Positions 1-9,794 are shown, numbered from the stretch's first letter. The stretch is 64,000 bases of DNA from JAWKVD01 sp041398225 (GCA_041398225.1 JAWKVD010000003.1:269557-333556), one strand, 5' to 3'. Numbers and translations are program-made. Notes: generated by a model not told the origin, from the sequence alone.

Positions 1-1444
1 GGTCGAAGCGGCGATAATGGTCGCGCACCCAGAACCCGCATGCCGCCAGCATCAGCGCGACCACCACCGCGACCCATGCGCCTTGCGAGAACTTGGCGAG
101 GAACAGCGTCACGAGGATCGAGGCCGCGACGACCAGCGCAATCAGCGAAACCGCCGTGCGGCGCAGCCAGGCGCCCAGCTTGTAGTCCTTGCGGTGGGTC
201 AGGTTGTAGCGCAGCAGCCCCGCCAGCGAGAGACTGAAGGTCAGGAACACGTTGATCGAATAGAGCACCACCAGCGCGTGCACCTGGCCGCCGGTGAACA
301 GCAGCAGCACGCCGGCGGCCGCGCCCATGGTCAGCACGCCGTTTTGCGCCACCAGCCGGCTGGACAGGTTGGCGAAGGCGTGCGGCGCCCATTTGTCCAG
401 CGCCATCCACGCCAGCACCGCCGGCCCGCCGAGAAAGCCGGAAGACGCCGCGACCAGCAGCAGCGCCGCCGCGAACACCATCGCCACGCCCAAGGCGGCC
501 TGCCGGATGAATTCATGGCCGGGCAGAAGCTGTTCCAGCGTGTCTTCGAACACCACGGCGTTCAGCGTGCGTCCGGCCTCCAGCTGGGGCAGCCACGCCG
601 TGTACAGCAGCATGATGCCGCCGGCGATCACCGCCAGCGAGATCGCGATCAGCGCCATCGCGCGCGCGCCGGTCTGGGCGCGCGGCGGCTTCAGCGTGTG
701 GGCGTTCTCCGACAGCGCTTCAATGCCGGTATAGGTGCCCGCGCCTGCGGCGTAGGCGGTGGCGATCACGCCGATCAGCATCCAGTCGCCGCCTTCGGCG
801 CGCACCGCGTTGATGTGCCGCTCCGCGTTGACCACCGCGCCGAACAGCTCGTCGCTCTTGGCGTACAGGCCAAGGCAGATCAGCAGCACATGCGTCAACA
901 GGAAGCCGAAGAAGATCGGCGCCAGCACGCTCACCGATTCCTTGATGCCGCGCAGATTCATGAACAGCAGCAGGCCCAACCCGCAGGCCAGCGCGACCGG
1001 CTTGTATTCCAGCCACGACAAAGGCGCGAGGTTGAACAGCGCGTCCGTCGCCGCCGCCACCGAGATCGCGATGGTCAGCGAGTAGTCCACCACCAGCGCC
1101 GATCCCGAAAGCAGGCCGGCATAGGGGTGAACCAGGCGCGTCGCGGCGCGATAGCCGCCGCCGCCGTTCGGAAACAGGCCGATGATCTGCACATAGGCCA
1201 TCGAGATGACCATCACGGTCATCGCCGTGATCAGGGCCAGCCACAGCACCAGCGGTTCATGGCCGGACAGGTGCAGCGCCTTGTAGGCCTCTTCCGGGCC
1301 GTAATTCGCCGAGGAAAGGCCGTCCGCGCCGACGCCCGCCCAGGCCAAAACGGCGACCAGCGCGGCGTGGCGCCACGTTTCCCAGTTCATCGGGTCGCGC
1401 GTGCGCTTCGGCATGGCGGCCCGCAATCTGTCCAGTAGGTTCAT
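1..1444 (-). CDS. KimA-like APC family permease (3' end cut by window)
   Basis: Integral membrane transporter of the amino acid-polyamine-organocation superfamily. The first 481 residues are present and the frame runs off the left edge. It most resembles the KimA/YdaO branch (potassium importers in Bacillus). The N-terminal helix has GADGLSSANYGPEE, which matches the DALSSVAYGPE signature with its conserved Asp and Tyr. It is followed by FPNGGGGY and by VVDY in the third helix. Many hydrophobic segments follow. The start is the ATG at 1444, after which MNLLDRLRAAMPKR gives a short basic cytosolic end. No strong ribosome site is visible, so the ATG 30 bases downstream is an alternative. The substrate is inferred only; amino acid transport cannot be excluded. 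Confidence 0.8.
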   Translation of the reverse strand, partial: MNLLDRLRAAMPKRTRDPMNWETWRHAALVAVLAWAGVGADGLSSANYGPEEAYKALHLSGHEPLVLWLALITAMTVMVISMAYVQIIGLFPNGGGGYRAATRLVHPYAGLLSGSALVVDYSLTIAISVAAATDALFNLAPLSWLEYKPVALACGLGLLLFMNLRGIKESVSVLAPIFFGFLLTHVLLICLGLYAKSDELFGAVVNAERHINAVRAEGGDWMLIGVIATAYAAGAGTYTGIEALSENAHTLKPPRAQTGARAMALIAISLAVIAGGIMLLYTAWLPQLEAGRTLNAVVFEDTLEQLLPGHEFIRQAALGVAMVFAAALLLVAASSGFLGGPAVLAWMALDKWAPHAFANLSSRLVAQNGVLTMGAAAGVLLLFTGGQVHALVVLYSINVFLTFSLSLAGLLRYNLTHRKDYKLGAWLRRTAVSLIALVVAASILVTLFLAKFSQGAWVAVVVALMLAACGFWVRDHYRRFD

Positions 1445-1811
1445 GACGTTCGACCGATCAGGGGTTCACCGGCAGGGCGGACTTCACCGTTTGAGCGTTC
1501 TTCACTGAATGGCCGCTGCGGGCCCTCGAAGCGCCTGTCCGGCGCGAACTCTGTCCCACTAGGGGCCGGCCCCGGCCGGGGGTCGCGGCGGGGCGGACCA
1601 TCCGTCCGCCGGGCGCGCGAGTAAACCCCCCTTTTTAGCTAAAATCGGGCTCGGGACGGACCCCCAAAGGGTGGGTTGAACCGGCGCCGTGGCGGTTTCG
1701 CGCGCACGGATCGTGCGCCATTTGACCTTGCGCTGCGTTGACGTCAAAAGGCGCGCGGCGAGCCGGAAGCAGCATCGTCGCATTTTCAGACCCCCATCCT
1801 CAGACAGACCC
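1445..1811. promoter_or_regulatory. Divergent intergenic region
   Basis: 367 bases lie between the divergently transcribed permease and ABC-F genes, so promoters for both should be here. Most of it is very GC-rich, including the self-complementary run GGGCCGGCCCCGGCC near 1563. An AT-richer patch (around 1627-1645) could contain promoter elements. No defined promoter or open frame of its own was recognised. Confidence 0.4.
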
Positions 1812-3686
1812 ATGTTGCAAATTCAGGATCTCACCTACCGGATCGAGGGGCGGCTGCTGTTCGACGGCGCGTCCGCCCAGATCGCGGACGGCTGGAAAGT
1901 CGGGCTGGTCGGGCGCAACGGCACCGGCAAGTCGACCCTGCTGCGCATCATTCTCGACGAGCTGGATCGTCCCGGCGGCGTCGCGCGCATCAATCGCGGC
2001 GCAAAGGTTGGTCATGTCGCGCAGGAAGCGGCGCCGACCGACGAAACCGTCCTTGAGGTGGTGATCGCCGCCGACGAAGAACTCGACAGCCTGATGAAGG
2101 AATCCGAGACGGCGACCGATCCGCACCGCATCGCCGAGATCCACGAACGCATCGCCGATCTCGACGGCTGGTCGGCCGAAGCGCGGGCCGGCGAGATCCT
2201 CGCCGGTCTCGGCTTCACCCAGGACGATCTCGAACGCCCGGTGAAGGAATTCTCCGGCGGCTGGCGCATGCGCGCCGCGCTGGCCGGCGTGCTGTTCTCC
2301 CAGCCCGACCTTCTGTTGCTCGACGAGCCGACGAACTATCTCGACCTCGAAGGCGCGGCCTGGCTCGAAACCTATCTGCGCAAATATCCCAAGACCGTCG
2401 TGGTGGTCAGCCACGACCGCGATCTCCTCAACCGCTCCGTCACGCACATTCTGGCGATCGAGAACGCAAAGCTGGTGCTGAACCCCGGCGGCTATGACGC
2501 CTACCTCAAACGGCGCGCCGAGCGCACGGCGCACCTCGAAGCCCAGAAGGCCAAGCAGGATGTGGAGCGCGCGCACCTGCAATCCTTCATCGACCGGTTC
2601 CGCGCCAAGGCCTCCAAGGCGCGTCAGGCGCAAAGCCGCGTGAAAATGCTCGAGCGCATGACCGAGATCACCGTGCCGCTGGCCGAGCGCACGGTTCCGT
2701 TCAACATTCCCAATCCCGAAGCGCTGCCGCCGCCCATCCTCGCGCTCGATCATGCCGACGCCGGCTATATCGAGGGCAGGCCGGTCCTGCGCGACGTGAC
2801 GCTGCGCCTCAACATGGAAGATCGCGTCGCCATCGTCGGCGCCAACGGGCAGGGCAAGACCACGCTGGTCAAATCGATCGCCGAGCGCCTGCCGCTACTG
2901 GCCGGAACGCGGCGCGCGGCCAAGGCGCTGAAGGTCGGCTATTTCAGCCAGGACCAGCTCGACGAGCTGCGCGCCGGCGAAACCGTACTGCAGCACGTGC
3001 AGGTTCTGGTTCCCGAAGCCGGGCAGGCGCGTGCGCGCGCCATCGCGGCGCAGTTCGGTTTCGGCGCGGAGAAGGTGGAGACGCAGGTCGAGAAACTCTC
3101 GGGCGGCGAGAAGGTGCGCCTGCTGATGGGCCTCACCACCTGGAACGTGCCGCACATCCTCATTCTCGACGAGCCGACCAGCCACCTCGACATCGACAGC
3201 CGCGAAGCCCTGATCCACGCGCTGAACGGCTTCGAGGGCGCCGTGCTGCTCATCACCCACGACACCTTCCTCGCGGAGGCCACCGCCGACCAGATGTGGC
3301 TGGTGAAGGACGGCCGCGTCTCCGAGTGGGAAGGCGACATGGACGACTACAAGGCGCTGGTGCAGCAGGCCGATCGTTCGCCGAACAAGGCGCACAAGTC
3401 CGACCCGGTCACGCCCTCGCGTCCCGCCCCGGCCTCCAGCGCCGAGCCGAAGCCGGCGGCCAAGGTCTCCTACAAGTTCAAGGTCCAGCTCGAGAAGGCC
3501 GAGAAGGCGATCGCCGAAGCGCAGAAGAAGCTGGAGCTTCTGGATCGCGACCTCTCGCGGCCCGACGCCTTCGACCATCACGCCGACGCCGAAGCCAAGC
3601 TCAAGGCGCGCGCCGAATGGCAGGCGAAGCTGGAGGCCGCAGAGGCGGACTGGATCGAGGCCAGCGAGGCGATCGAGGGCGCCTAG
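1812..3686 (+). CDS. ABC-F family ATP-binding protein (Uup/EttA-like)
   Basis: Soluble ATPase with two tandem ABC domains and no membrane segments, 624 residues. Proteins of this family act on the ribosome, in translation quality control or drug protection. Domain 1 has Walker A GRNGTGKST, signature FSGGWRMR and Walker B LLLLDEPTNYLDL. A charged linker follows (about residues 230-300). Domain 2 has GANGQGKTT, LSGGEKVRL and LILDEPTSHLDI. The C-terminal 90 residues are Lys/Glu/Ala-rich coiled coil, as in Uup. The start is the ATG at 1812 (MLQIQDLTYRI); the frame is open further upstream but that part is not family-like. The stop shares a CTAG with the convergent small ORF. Confidence 0.93.
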   Translation: MLQIQDLTYRIEGRLLFDGASAQIADGWKVGLVGRNGTGKSTLLRIILDELDRPGGVARINRGAKVGHVAQEAAPTDETVLEVVIAADEELDSLMKESETATDPHRIAEIHERIADLDGWSAEARAGEILAGLGFTQDDLERPVKEFSGGWRMRAALAGVLFSQPDLLLLDEPTNYLDLEGAAWLETYLRKYPKTVVVVSHDRDLLNRSVTHILAIENAKLVLNPGGYDAYLKRRAERTAHLEAQKAKQDVERAHLQSFIDRFRAKASKARQAQSRVKMLERMTEITVPLAERTVPFNIPNPEALPPPILALDHADAGYIEGRPVLRDVTLRLNMEDRVAIVGANGQGKTTLVKSIAERLPLLAGTRRAAKALKVGYFSQDQLDELRAGETVLQHVQVLVPEAGQARARAIAAQFGFGAEKVETQVEKLSGGEKVRLLMGLTTWNVPHILILDEPTSHLDIDSREALIHALNGFEGAVLLITHDTFLAEATADQMWLVKDGRVSEWEGDMDDYKALVQQADRSPNKAHKSDPVTPSRPAPASSAEPKPAAKVSYKFKVQLEKAEKAIAEAQKKLELLDRDLSRPDAFDHHADAEAKLKARAEWQAKLEAAEADWIEASEAIEGA

Positions 3687-3910
3687 CGCTGGCCGCGGCC
3701 GCCGCCGTCGGCTCCGCCGGGCGCTTGCGGCTCCGAGGGCTGGTCTTCATTGCGCGCCAGTCTTTCGTGCGAGCGCCCGTGCAGGCGCTCGCGCTCGTGG
3801 TCGTGCTCGCACTGGCTCGGATGGTCGTGCCCGTTGGCCTCGCGATGATCCTCGTCGGGATCGCCGGCTCTGCCGCGCGCGCGGTTTGGCGTTTTCACAT
3901 CATGGCTCAT
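3683..3910 (-). CDS. Small His/Asp-rich hypothetical protein
   Basis: Unrecognised 75-residue reading frame. It has G/C-biased third codon positions and a metal-ligand-like centre (DPDEDHREANGHDHPSQ, then CEHDHERERLHGRSHER). The tail is Gly/Pro/Ala-rich. No signal peptide or membrane segment is present. Its stop codon overlaps that of the ABC-F gene (shared CTAG). Two possible ATG starts (3910 and 3925) lie inside a long imperfect inverted repeat. It could bind a metal, but that is inference from composition alone, and it may not be expressed. Confidence 0.4.
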   Translation of the reverse strand: MSHDVKTPNRARGRAGDPDEDHREANGHDHPSQCEHDHERERLHGRSHERLARNEDQPSEPQAPGGADGGGRGQR

Positions 3911-3923
3911 GATACGAAAACGC
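3889..3923. repeat. Imperfect inverted repeat, 16-base arms
   Basis: Arms at 3889-3904 and 3908-3923 are separated by GCT and match at 14 of 16 positions (GCGTTTTCACATCATG against CATGATACGAAAACGC). It lies over the likely start codons of the His-rich ORF, so it could be an operator or an mRNA hairpin controlling that frame. There is no T run, so it is not a clear terminator. Confidence 0.6.
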
Positions 3924-3989
3924 ATCAGCGCCGCGCCGGTTTCCGGCGTGTCGGGCAGGGACTTTTTAGGATTGCCGCGCGGGAGCGCC

Positions 3990-4355
3990 CTATCGCGCCG
4001 GACGGTAAACCGCGCGCTGGCGCAGAATGGGCCGCTCGATCTCGAGGCAGGAGGCGGAGACGCCCTTCGCCTGAAGCTTGCCGTCGATCCACACCAGCAG
4101 GTTTTCGAAGGTCGGCTGTTCAAGGCCGGGCACGTCGTTAAGCATGGCGTGGTCCAGCTCGCCCACCACGTCCTTCAGCGCCTGTTCGAACACGCCCAGA
4201 TCGATCACCCAGCCGTTGGGATCGGGCTTTTCCGCCGCCGCCGTCGCGGTGACGAGGAAGGAATGCCCATGGATCGTGCGATAGGCGTCCGGGCCGCCCT
4301 TCGCATCGATGTAATGGGCGGCTTCGAACGCCGCGCTGACGGAAACTTCGAACAT
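3990..4355 (-). CDS. 6-carboxytetrahydropterin / 6-pyruvoyltetrahydropterin synthase family protein lacking the catalytic Cys
   Basis: 121-residue T-fold protein of the QueD/PTPS family, which converts dihydroneopterin triphosphate. Zinc ligands are visible: His14 in FEAAH and His29/His31 in HGHSF. The Asp-His pair is in ELDHAML (68-69), followed by LNDVPGLEQPT, and an acidic residue lies near 107. The active-site Cys that QueD carries four residues before HGH is a Tyr (Tyr25), and the N-terminal half has no Cys. The start is the ATG at 4355, which gives the family-like MFEVSVSAAFEAAH; an upstream ATG at 4418 would add 21 residues. It lies downstream of a FolM-like reductase on the same strand, so a role in reduced-pterin synthesis rather than queuosine is possible. 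Confidence 0.82.
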   Translation of the reverse strand: MFEVSVSAAFEAAHYIDAKGGPDAYRTIHGHSFLVTATAAAEKPDPNGWVIDLGVFEQALKDVVGELDHAMLNDVPGLEQPTFENLLVWIDGKLQAKGVSASCLEIERPILRQRAVYRPAR

Positions 4356-4423
4356 TGTCTTGGCGCATGCTGCCGGAGGGGAGGCCGGAGACATAGTGCG
4401 AACCCGCCCAAACCGCAATTCCC

Positions 4424-4477
4424 TGTGCTGACACGTCCGGCTGTGCTGACACGTCCGGCTGCGCCGGCACGCCCCGC
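4424..4477. repeat. 18-base tandem repeat, about three copies
   Basis: Two identical copies of TGTGCTGACACGTCCGGC lie at 4424-4441 and 4442-4459, followed by a diverged copy at 4460-4477. The array fills most of the spacer between the reductase stop and the pterin synthase start. On the minus strand it stays open, encoding repeats of a QPDVSA-like hexapeptide. Confidence 0.75.
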
Positions 4478-4478
4478 G

Positions 4479-5288
4479 CTACGCCTCGAAGGCGGCATCC
4501 CCCTTCGCCGGCCGCATGAAGGCTCCGCCGTCGACGATCAGCGTCTGGCCGGTCACCGCCGGCGCGGTCAGCAGATAGGCGCAGGCGCCGGCGATGTCGT
4601 CCGGCGCGGGGCCGCGTTGCAGGGGCGTTGCGTCCTTGTGCGCATCGTGGTGCTCGGCGCTCTCGGCGTCGACGTCCGGCAGCGTATAGCCCGGCGCCAC
4701 GCCGCACACGCGGAAGCGCGGCGCCAGCGTCCGCGCCATCATTTCGGTGAAGCCGTGCAGCGCGTATTTCGACAATCCGTAGGACAGGTGGTCCGCGCGC
4801 GGCGCCCACAGCCGGTGGTCGAGAATGTTGACGATCAGTCCGCGCGTCTCCGGGCTCGACGCCTCCACCAGCTTGCGCGCGAGTTGAACCGGGCCGAACA
4901 GGTTGGCGTCCATATGCCGGGCGAGCGCGTCGCGCGTCACCGTGCGGATGTCGTCATCCTCGTAGATCGACGCGGAGTTCACCAGCACGTCCGGCGCGCG
5001 GCCCATCGCCCCGGCGATCTTGTCGAAGCCCGCGTCGATGGCGTCGTCGTCGCCGATGTCGAAACCGACCGTCACCGAGGCGCGCCCGATCCTGCGGATC
5101 TCGTGCGCGACGTTTTCGGCCTCAGCCTTCGAGGCGTTGTAGTGGATGGCGACGTCGCATCCGGCCGCCGCGAGCTTCAGCGCGATGGCGCGTCCCAGGC
5201 GTTTGCCCGATCCGGTGATCAGCGCGAAAGGGGGCGCCTGCGCGTCTTCTGCGCCGGCTTCAGCCTGGTCTGCTTGTGTCTGGGTCAT
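4479..5288 (-). CDS. FolM/PTR1-like pteridine reductase (SDR family)
   Basis: Short-chain dehydrogenase/reductase of 269 residues. The nucleotide-binding motif is TGSGKRLG (25-32), the TGxxxRxG form of pteridine reductases that favours NADPH. The catalytic set is Asp157, Tyr170 and Lys174 (ILDHRLW, then YGLSK). Asp in place of the usual Ser is typical of FolM and PTR1. The NSAS motif sits near 104. The N-terminal 20 residues are an acidic, Ala-rich tail. It is followed by the Cys-less pterin synthase on the same strand. Likely reaction: reduction of dihydropterins (for example dihydromonapterin) to tetrahydropterins. The exact substrate is unknown. Confidence 0.83.
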   Translation of the reverse strand: MTQTQADQAEAGAEDAQAPPFALITGSGKRLGRAIALKLAAAGCDVAIHYNASKAEAENVAHEIRRIGRASVTVGFDIGDDDAIDAGFDKIAGAMGRAPDVLVNSASIYEDDDIRTVTRDALARHMDANLFGPVQLARKLVEASSPETRGLIVNILDHRLWAPRADHLSYGLSKYALHGFTEMMARTLAPRFRVCGVAPGYTLPDVDAESAEHHDAHKDATPLQRGPAPDDIAGACAYLLTAPAVTGQTLIVDGGAFMRPAKGDAAFEA

Positions 5289-5329
5289 GCGGCGGCAAGG
5301 ATTCCAGAAACCGCCGCGAAAGGAAACCG

Positions 5330-5932
5330 TCAGCCCGGAGGCGGGCTTCCGCCGGGCGGACTGCCGCCGCCCCCGCGCCGCCCCTGCGGGCGTCCGCCGC
5401 CGCCTCCTGGGCCGTCCATGCGCTGCATCGGGCGCACCACAACCAGATCGGTGCGTTCGAGAACGCCGTCGCGGTTGCGGTCGAGCTGCGCGAACAGATC
5501 GCCGATGCGGGCGCGGAATTCGTCAAGCGTGATCTTCGCGTCGAGATCGACGTCGAACATGATGCGCTGCGGTTCGGCCTCGGCCGAGCCCAGCGTGCGC
5601 AGCGCCCATTCATCATATTCAAACGCTGAAACCTCGCCGTCGCCATCCGCGTCGGCGCTGCGCCATTCGCCTTCCACCGCCGACATGACTTCGGCCGAAC
5701 TGACCCTGAGATCGTGGTTGGCGTCGTAGGATACGAACAGAAGCGCGATCGGGGGCGCCTGAACGCCGCCCATGGAATCGGCTGAAAAAGACCGTGCGGT
5801 CCCGCCGCCGCCTGCCGGTCCGCCGTCGGGTCGTCCGCTAGGCGGCGGTCCGTGGGGGGAGGCGCAGGCGCCGAGGGACGCGCACGCGAGAACCACCGGC
5901 AGGCGTTTCAGGAGGGGGGTCGTTATCGCCAT
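5330..5932 (-). CDS. EF-hand calcium-binding lipoprotein
   Basis: 200-residue exported lipoprotein. The N-terminus MAITTPLLKRLPVVLACASL ends in a lipobox with Cys at about residue 22 (SLGAC). A Gly/Pro-rich linker follows, then four EF-hand-like loops: DANHDLRVSSAE, DADGDGEVSAFE, DVDLDAKITLDE and DRNRDGVLERTD. The C-terminus is a Gly/Pro/Arg-rich tail (GGGGGRPQG, PPGGSPPPG). The start is the ATG at 5932 because the signal peptide begins there; the frame stays open upstream without meaning. Family knowledge suggests periplasmic Ca2+ binding; the partner is unknown. Confidence 0.82.
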   Translation of the reverse strand: MAITTPLLKRLPVVLACASLGACASPHGPPPSGRPDGGPAGGGGTARSFSADSMGGVQAPPIALLFVSYDANHDLRVSSAEVMSAVEGEWRSADADGDGEVSAFEYDEWALRTLGSAEAEPQRIMFDVDLDAKITLDEFRARIGDLFAQLDRNRDGVLERTDLVVVRPMQRMDGPGGGGGRPQGRRGGGGSPPGGSPPPG

Positions 5933-6114
5933 GCGGGTGGTCCCGTCAGTCAGGAGAGGCGTCGACGGCAAGGGCCTCGGGGGGGTGGGGGACATGGGAA
6001 GTCCAACCCTCGCCGCCGACAGGTGCAGACTGGCGTGGCGTTGTCGCACCGGTGTGCCGGCGGACAGGAGTTTTGTCGCAGTTTGTCGCTACGGGATTAC
6101 AGACGAGACAGGCG

Positions 6115-6750
6115 CTATTTCGGCTCGAACCGCCCGTCGAGCATCGCCCGCGTGGGCGTCTCGCCCTTCAGGCGCGCGCCGCGCCGCCAGTCCCATGGGG
6201 CGACGAAGTCGCCGGCCCACATGCCGGCTTTCTCGTCCCGCGCGGTGATCTCGTAGGGCACGTACTCCATCGAGTATTGGCGATAGGCCAGCGCGTGGCC
6301 GCGCGCGACCAGCCAGCGGTTGATGTCCTGCCCGCGTACGAAGCACTGCGCCAGCATGCGGTCATAGCGGTCGCGGCCCTTGGGGCGGCACGACACCTGA
6401 TTGTCGCCGATCAGCGTATCCAGCGCATTGGCCGCCTGCTGTCCGCAGCGATAGAGCGCGCCGCTCGCATCCTTGCAGCGCTGGCCGGATTCCGGCGCGT
6501 CGATGCCGTCGAAGCGAATGCGTTCGCCGTGAATCTCGATCGTGTCGGCGTCGATCACCGAGGCCGTGCCCGAGAGCATGTCGATCTCGGCCTTGGTGGC
6601 CGCCGCGCTCGCGGAGCGGGAAAAGCCCGAGCCGAACATCGCATAGGCGCCCGCGCCAAGGCCCAGCGCCGCGACCAGCACCAGCGCGTAGGCGAGGCCG
6701 CGGCCGCCTCGTTTGCGGCGCTTCTGAAACTTGAGGACCTTGCCGGGCAT
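6115..6750 (-). CDS. Membrane-anchored staphylococcal nuclease-like protein
   Basis: 211 residues. A basic N-terminus (KFQKRRKRGGR) is followed by one transmembrane segment (about 18-40), then an SNase/thermonuclease-like OB fold. Visible motifs are VIDADTIEI, RIRFDGIDAPESGQ (Arg and Asp/Glu of the metal site) and GRDRYDRMLAQC (second catalytic Arg region). Four Cys in the domain may form disulfides on the periplasmic side. The start is the ATG at 6750, giving MPGKVLKFQ; an upstream in-frame ATG at 6840 would run into the purA promoter region. Likely a secreted-side nuclease anchored to the inner membrane. Confidence 0.85.
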   Translation of the reverse strand: MPGKVLKFQKRRKRGGRGLAYALVLVAALGLGAGAYAMFGSGFSRSASAAATKAEIDMLSGTASVIDADTIEIHGERIRFDGIDAPESGQRCKDASGALYRCGQQAANALDTLIGDNQVSCRPKGRDRYDRMLAQCFVRGQDINRWLVARGHALAYRQYSMEYVPYEITARDEKAGMWAGDFVAPWDWRRGARLKGETPTRAMLDGRFEPK

Positions 6751-6887
6751 GGTCCCGAAAGTCCCGCCGCCGTGGTTAAGGGGCGGTAAAGGCCGGTGTA
6801 AGCGCGGTTCCGGCCTGCTTCCCGAGGTCACGCTTGCCATGCCGCGACGGGTGGTGTCCTCTCCGCCCGCAATTGAACGGAGCGGAT

Positions 6888-8180
<1,293 letters not shown>

Positions 8181-8282
8181 GGCCGAGCGCGCCGGTTGCA
8201 GCGCCGGTCCGCCGGCGCCGCCACGATCCGGCTGACCGTCTGAAAGCGCCCGCCCTGTCTGCGCCGCTGCCTACGCCGCTGT

Positions 8283-9794
8283 CTACTCCGCCGGCGTTCC
8301 GGAGGTCTCCGCGCCTTCGTCGTCATGGTCCTTGCCGGCCTTCCGGTCGCCCTTGGCCAGCGCGACCACCACGCCCGACAGCAGGAACAGCGCGATAAGG
8401 TTGGGGAAGGCCATCGTGGCGTTGGCGATGTCGCCCAGCCGCCAGACGAATTCGAGGTTCTGGAACGAGCCGACGAACGCCATCACGCACCACAGCACGC
8501 GCCACGGAATCGCCAGCGACTTGCCGAACAGGAAGGTCACGGCGCGCTCGCCGTAATAGCCCCAGGTGATCAGCGTGGTGAAGGCGAACAGGATCAGCGC
8601 CAGCGCCGCCACCAGCTGTCCGATCGGAATGCCCGCAAGTTGCAGCGGGAAGGCCTCGGCGAATGCGCTGGAGGTCAGGTTGAAGCCGTTGAGATCCGAC
8701 ATCCAGGCGTGTTTCACCGCCTCGCCATTGTGCGTGAAATTGCCCTCGACGGTGAGGATGACGAGCCCGGTCATGGTGCAGATCACGATCGTGTCCATGA
8801 ACGTGCCCATCATCGCGAAGCGGCCCTGCCGCGCCGGATCGTCCGTGCGCGCGGCGGCGTGCGCCATCGGCGTGGACCCCTGTCCGGCCTCGTTCGAGAA
8901 CAGGCCCCGCGCGACGCCCGCCCGGATCGCCAGCATCACGCCCGAACCGACGAACCCGCCTGTGGCGGCGTGTCCGGTGAAGGCCGATCCGAAGATCGCG
9001 CCGAAGGCTTCGGGAATGTCGCGGATGTTCAGGATGATCGCGGCCAGCGCCATGATGATGTAGCCGGCGGCCATCGCCGGAACGATCGTCTCCGCCACCG
9101 TGCCGATCGACTTGATGCCGCCGATGATGACCACGAACACCAGCACCGCGACGATCAGGCCCGCGCCCCATTCCGGCAGGGCCGGCGCAAGCCCGACAAT
9201 GGCGTCAGCCACGCCGTTGGCCTGGATGACGTTCCCGGTCGAGATCGACGACAGCAGCGTGCCGATGCAGAACAGCACCGCCAGCCAGCCGAATTTCTTG
9301 CCGAGCCCGCGGCGGATATAGCTCATCGGCCCGCCGCGATAATTTCCGTCTCCGTCATGGTCGCGATAGCGGATCGCCAGCGACCCTTCGGCGAAGGCCA
9401 GCGCCATGCCGAGCAGGGCGGTGATCCACATCCAGAACAGCGCGCCCGGTCCGCCCAGCGTGATCGCGGTCGCGACGCCTGCGAGGTTGCCGGTGCCGAC
9501 CTGGCCCGACAGCGCGGTGGAGAGCGCCGCGAACGGACTGATCTCGCCCTTGGCCTCGCCCGTCTGCTTCTTGAACAGGCCCGCGAACGCCGAAGGCAGT
9601 TTCAGCACCGGGTAGAATTTCAGCCGGATCATGAACAGCAGACCGACGCCGAACAGCACGATCACCATCGGCGCCACGGGCAATATCTGCGTATCGCCCC
9701 AATTGCCGCCCCAGATGAAATCGCTGACGAGCGTTACGCCGTCGAGCATCTTGTCGAACGCGCTCGGCGCCGCGGCTGCTGCTTCTTCTTCCAT
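8283..9794 (-). CDS. Sodium:alanine/glycine symporter (AGCS family)
   Basis: 503-residue inner-membrane transporter taking up alanine or glycine with Na+. About eleven hydrophobic segments are visible. Family motifs are TALSGQVGTGNLAGVATAI in the first third, WMWITALLGMALAFAEGSLA, GGPMSYI, and GLFSNEAGQGSTPMAHAAA in the middle. The N-terminus is an acidic Glu/Ala-rich stretch, and the C-terminus is charged (KGDRKAGKDHDDEG). The start at 9794 is preceded by GGGAG. It is monocistronic, convergent with purA. Confidence 0.93.
   Translation of the reverse strand: MEEEAAAAAPSAFDKMLDGVTLVSDFIWGGNWGDTQILPVAPMVIVLFGVGLLFMIRLKFYPVLKLPSAFAGLFKKQTGEAKGEISPFAALSTALSGQVGTGNLAGVATAITLGGPGALFWMWITALLGMALAFAEGSLAIRYRDHDGDGNYRGGPMSYIRRGLGKKFGWLAVLFCIGTLLSSISTGNVIQANGVADAIVGLAPALPEWGAGLIVAVLVFVVIIGGIKSIGTVAETIVPAMAAGYIIMALAAIILNIRDIPEAFGAIFGSAFTGHAATGGFVGSGVMLAIRAGVARGLFSNEAGQGSTPMAHAAARTDDPARQGRFAMMGTFMDTIVICTMTGLVILTVEGNFTHNGEAVKHAWMSDLNGFNLTSSAFAEAFPLQLAGIPIGQLVAALALILFAFTTLITWGYYGERAVTFLFGKSLAIPWRVLWCVMAFVGSFQNLEFVWRLGDIANATMAFPNLIALFLLSGVVVALAKGDRKAGKDHDDEGAETSGTPAE

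Noticed and set aside
17..1438. 473-codon open frame on the plus strand
   Set aside because: It lies antisense to the KimA-like permease, is Gln/Arg/His-rich and shows no protein family; it is an effect of high GC on the opposite strand.
3909..5729. 606-codon open frame on the plus strand
   Set aside because: Antisense to the pterin synthase, pteridine reductase and EF-hand genes, all of which have clear motifs.
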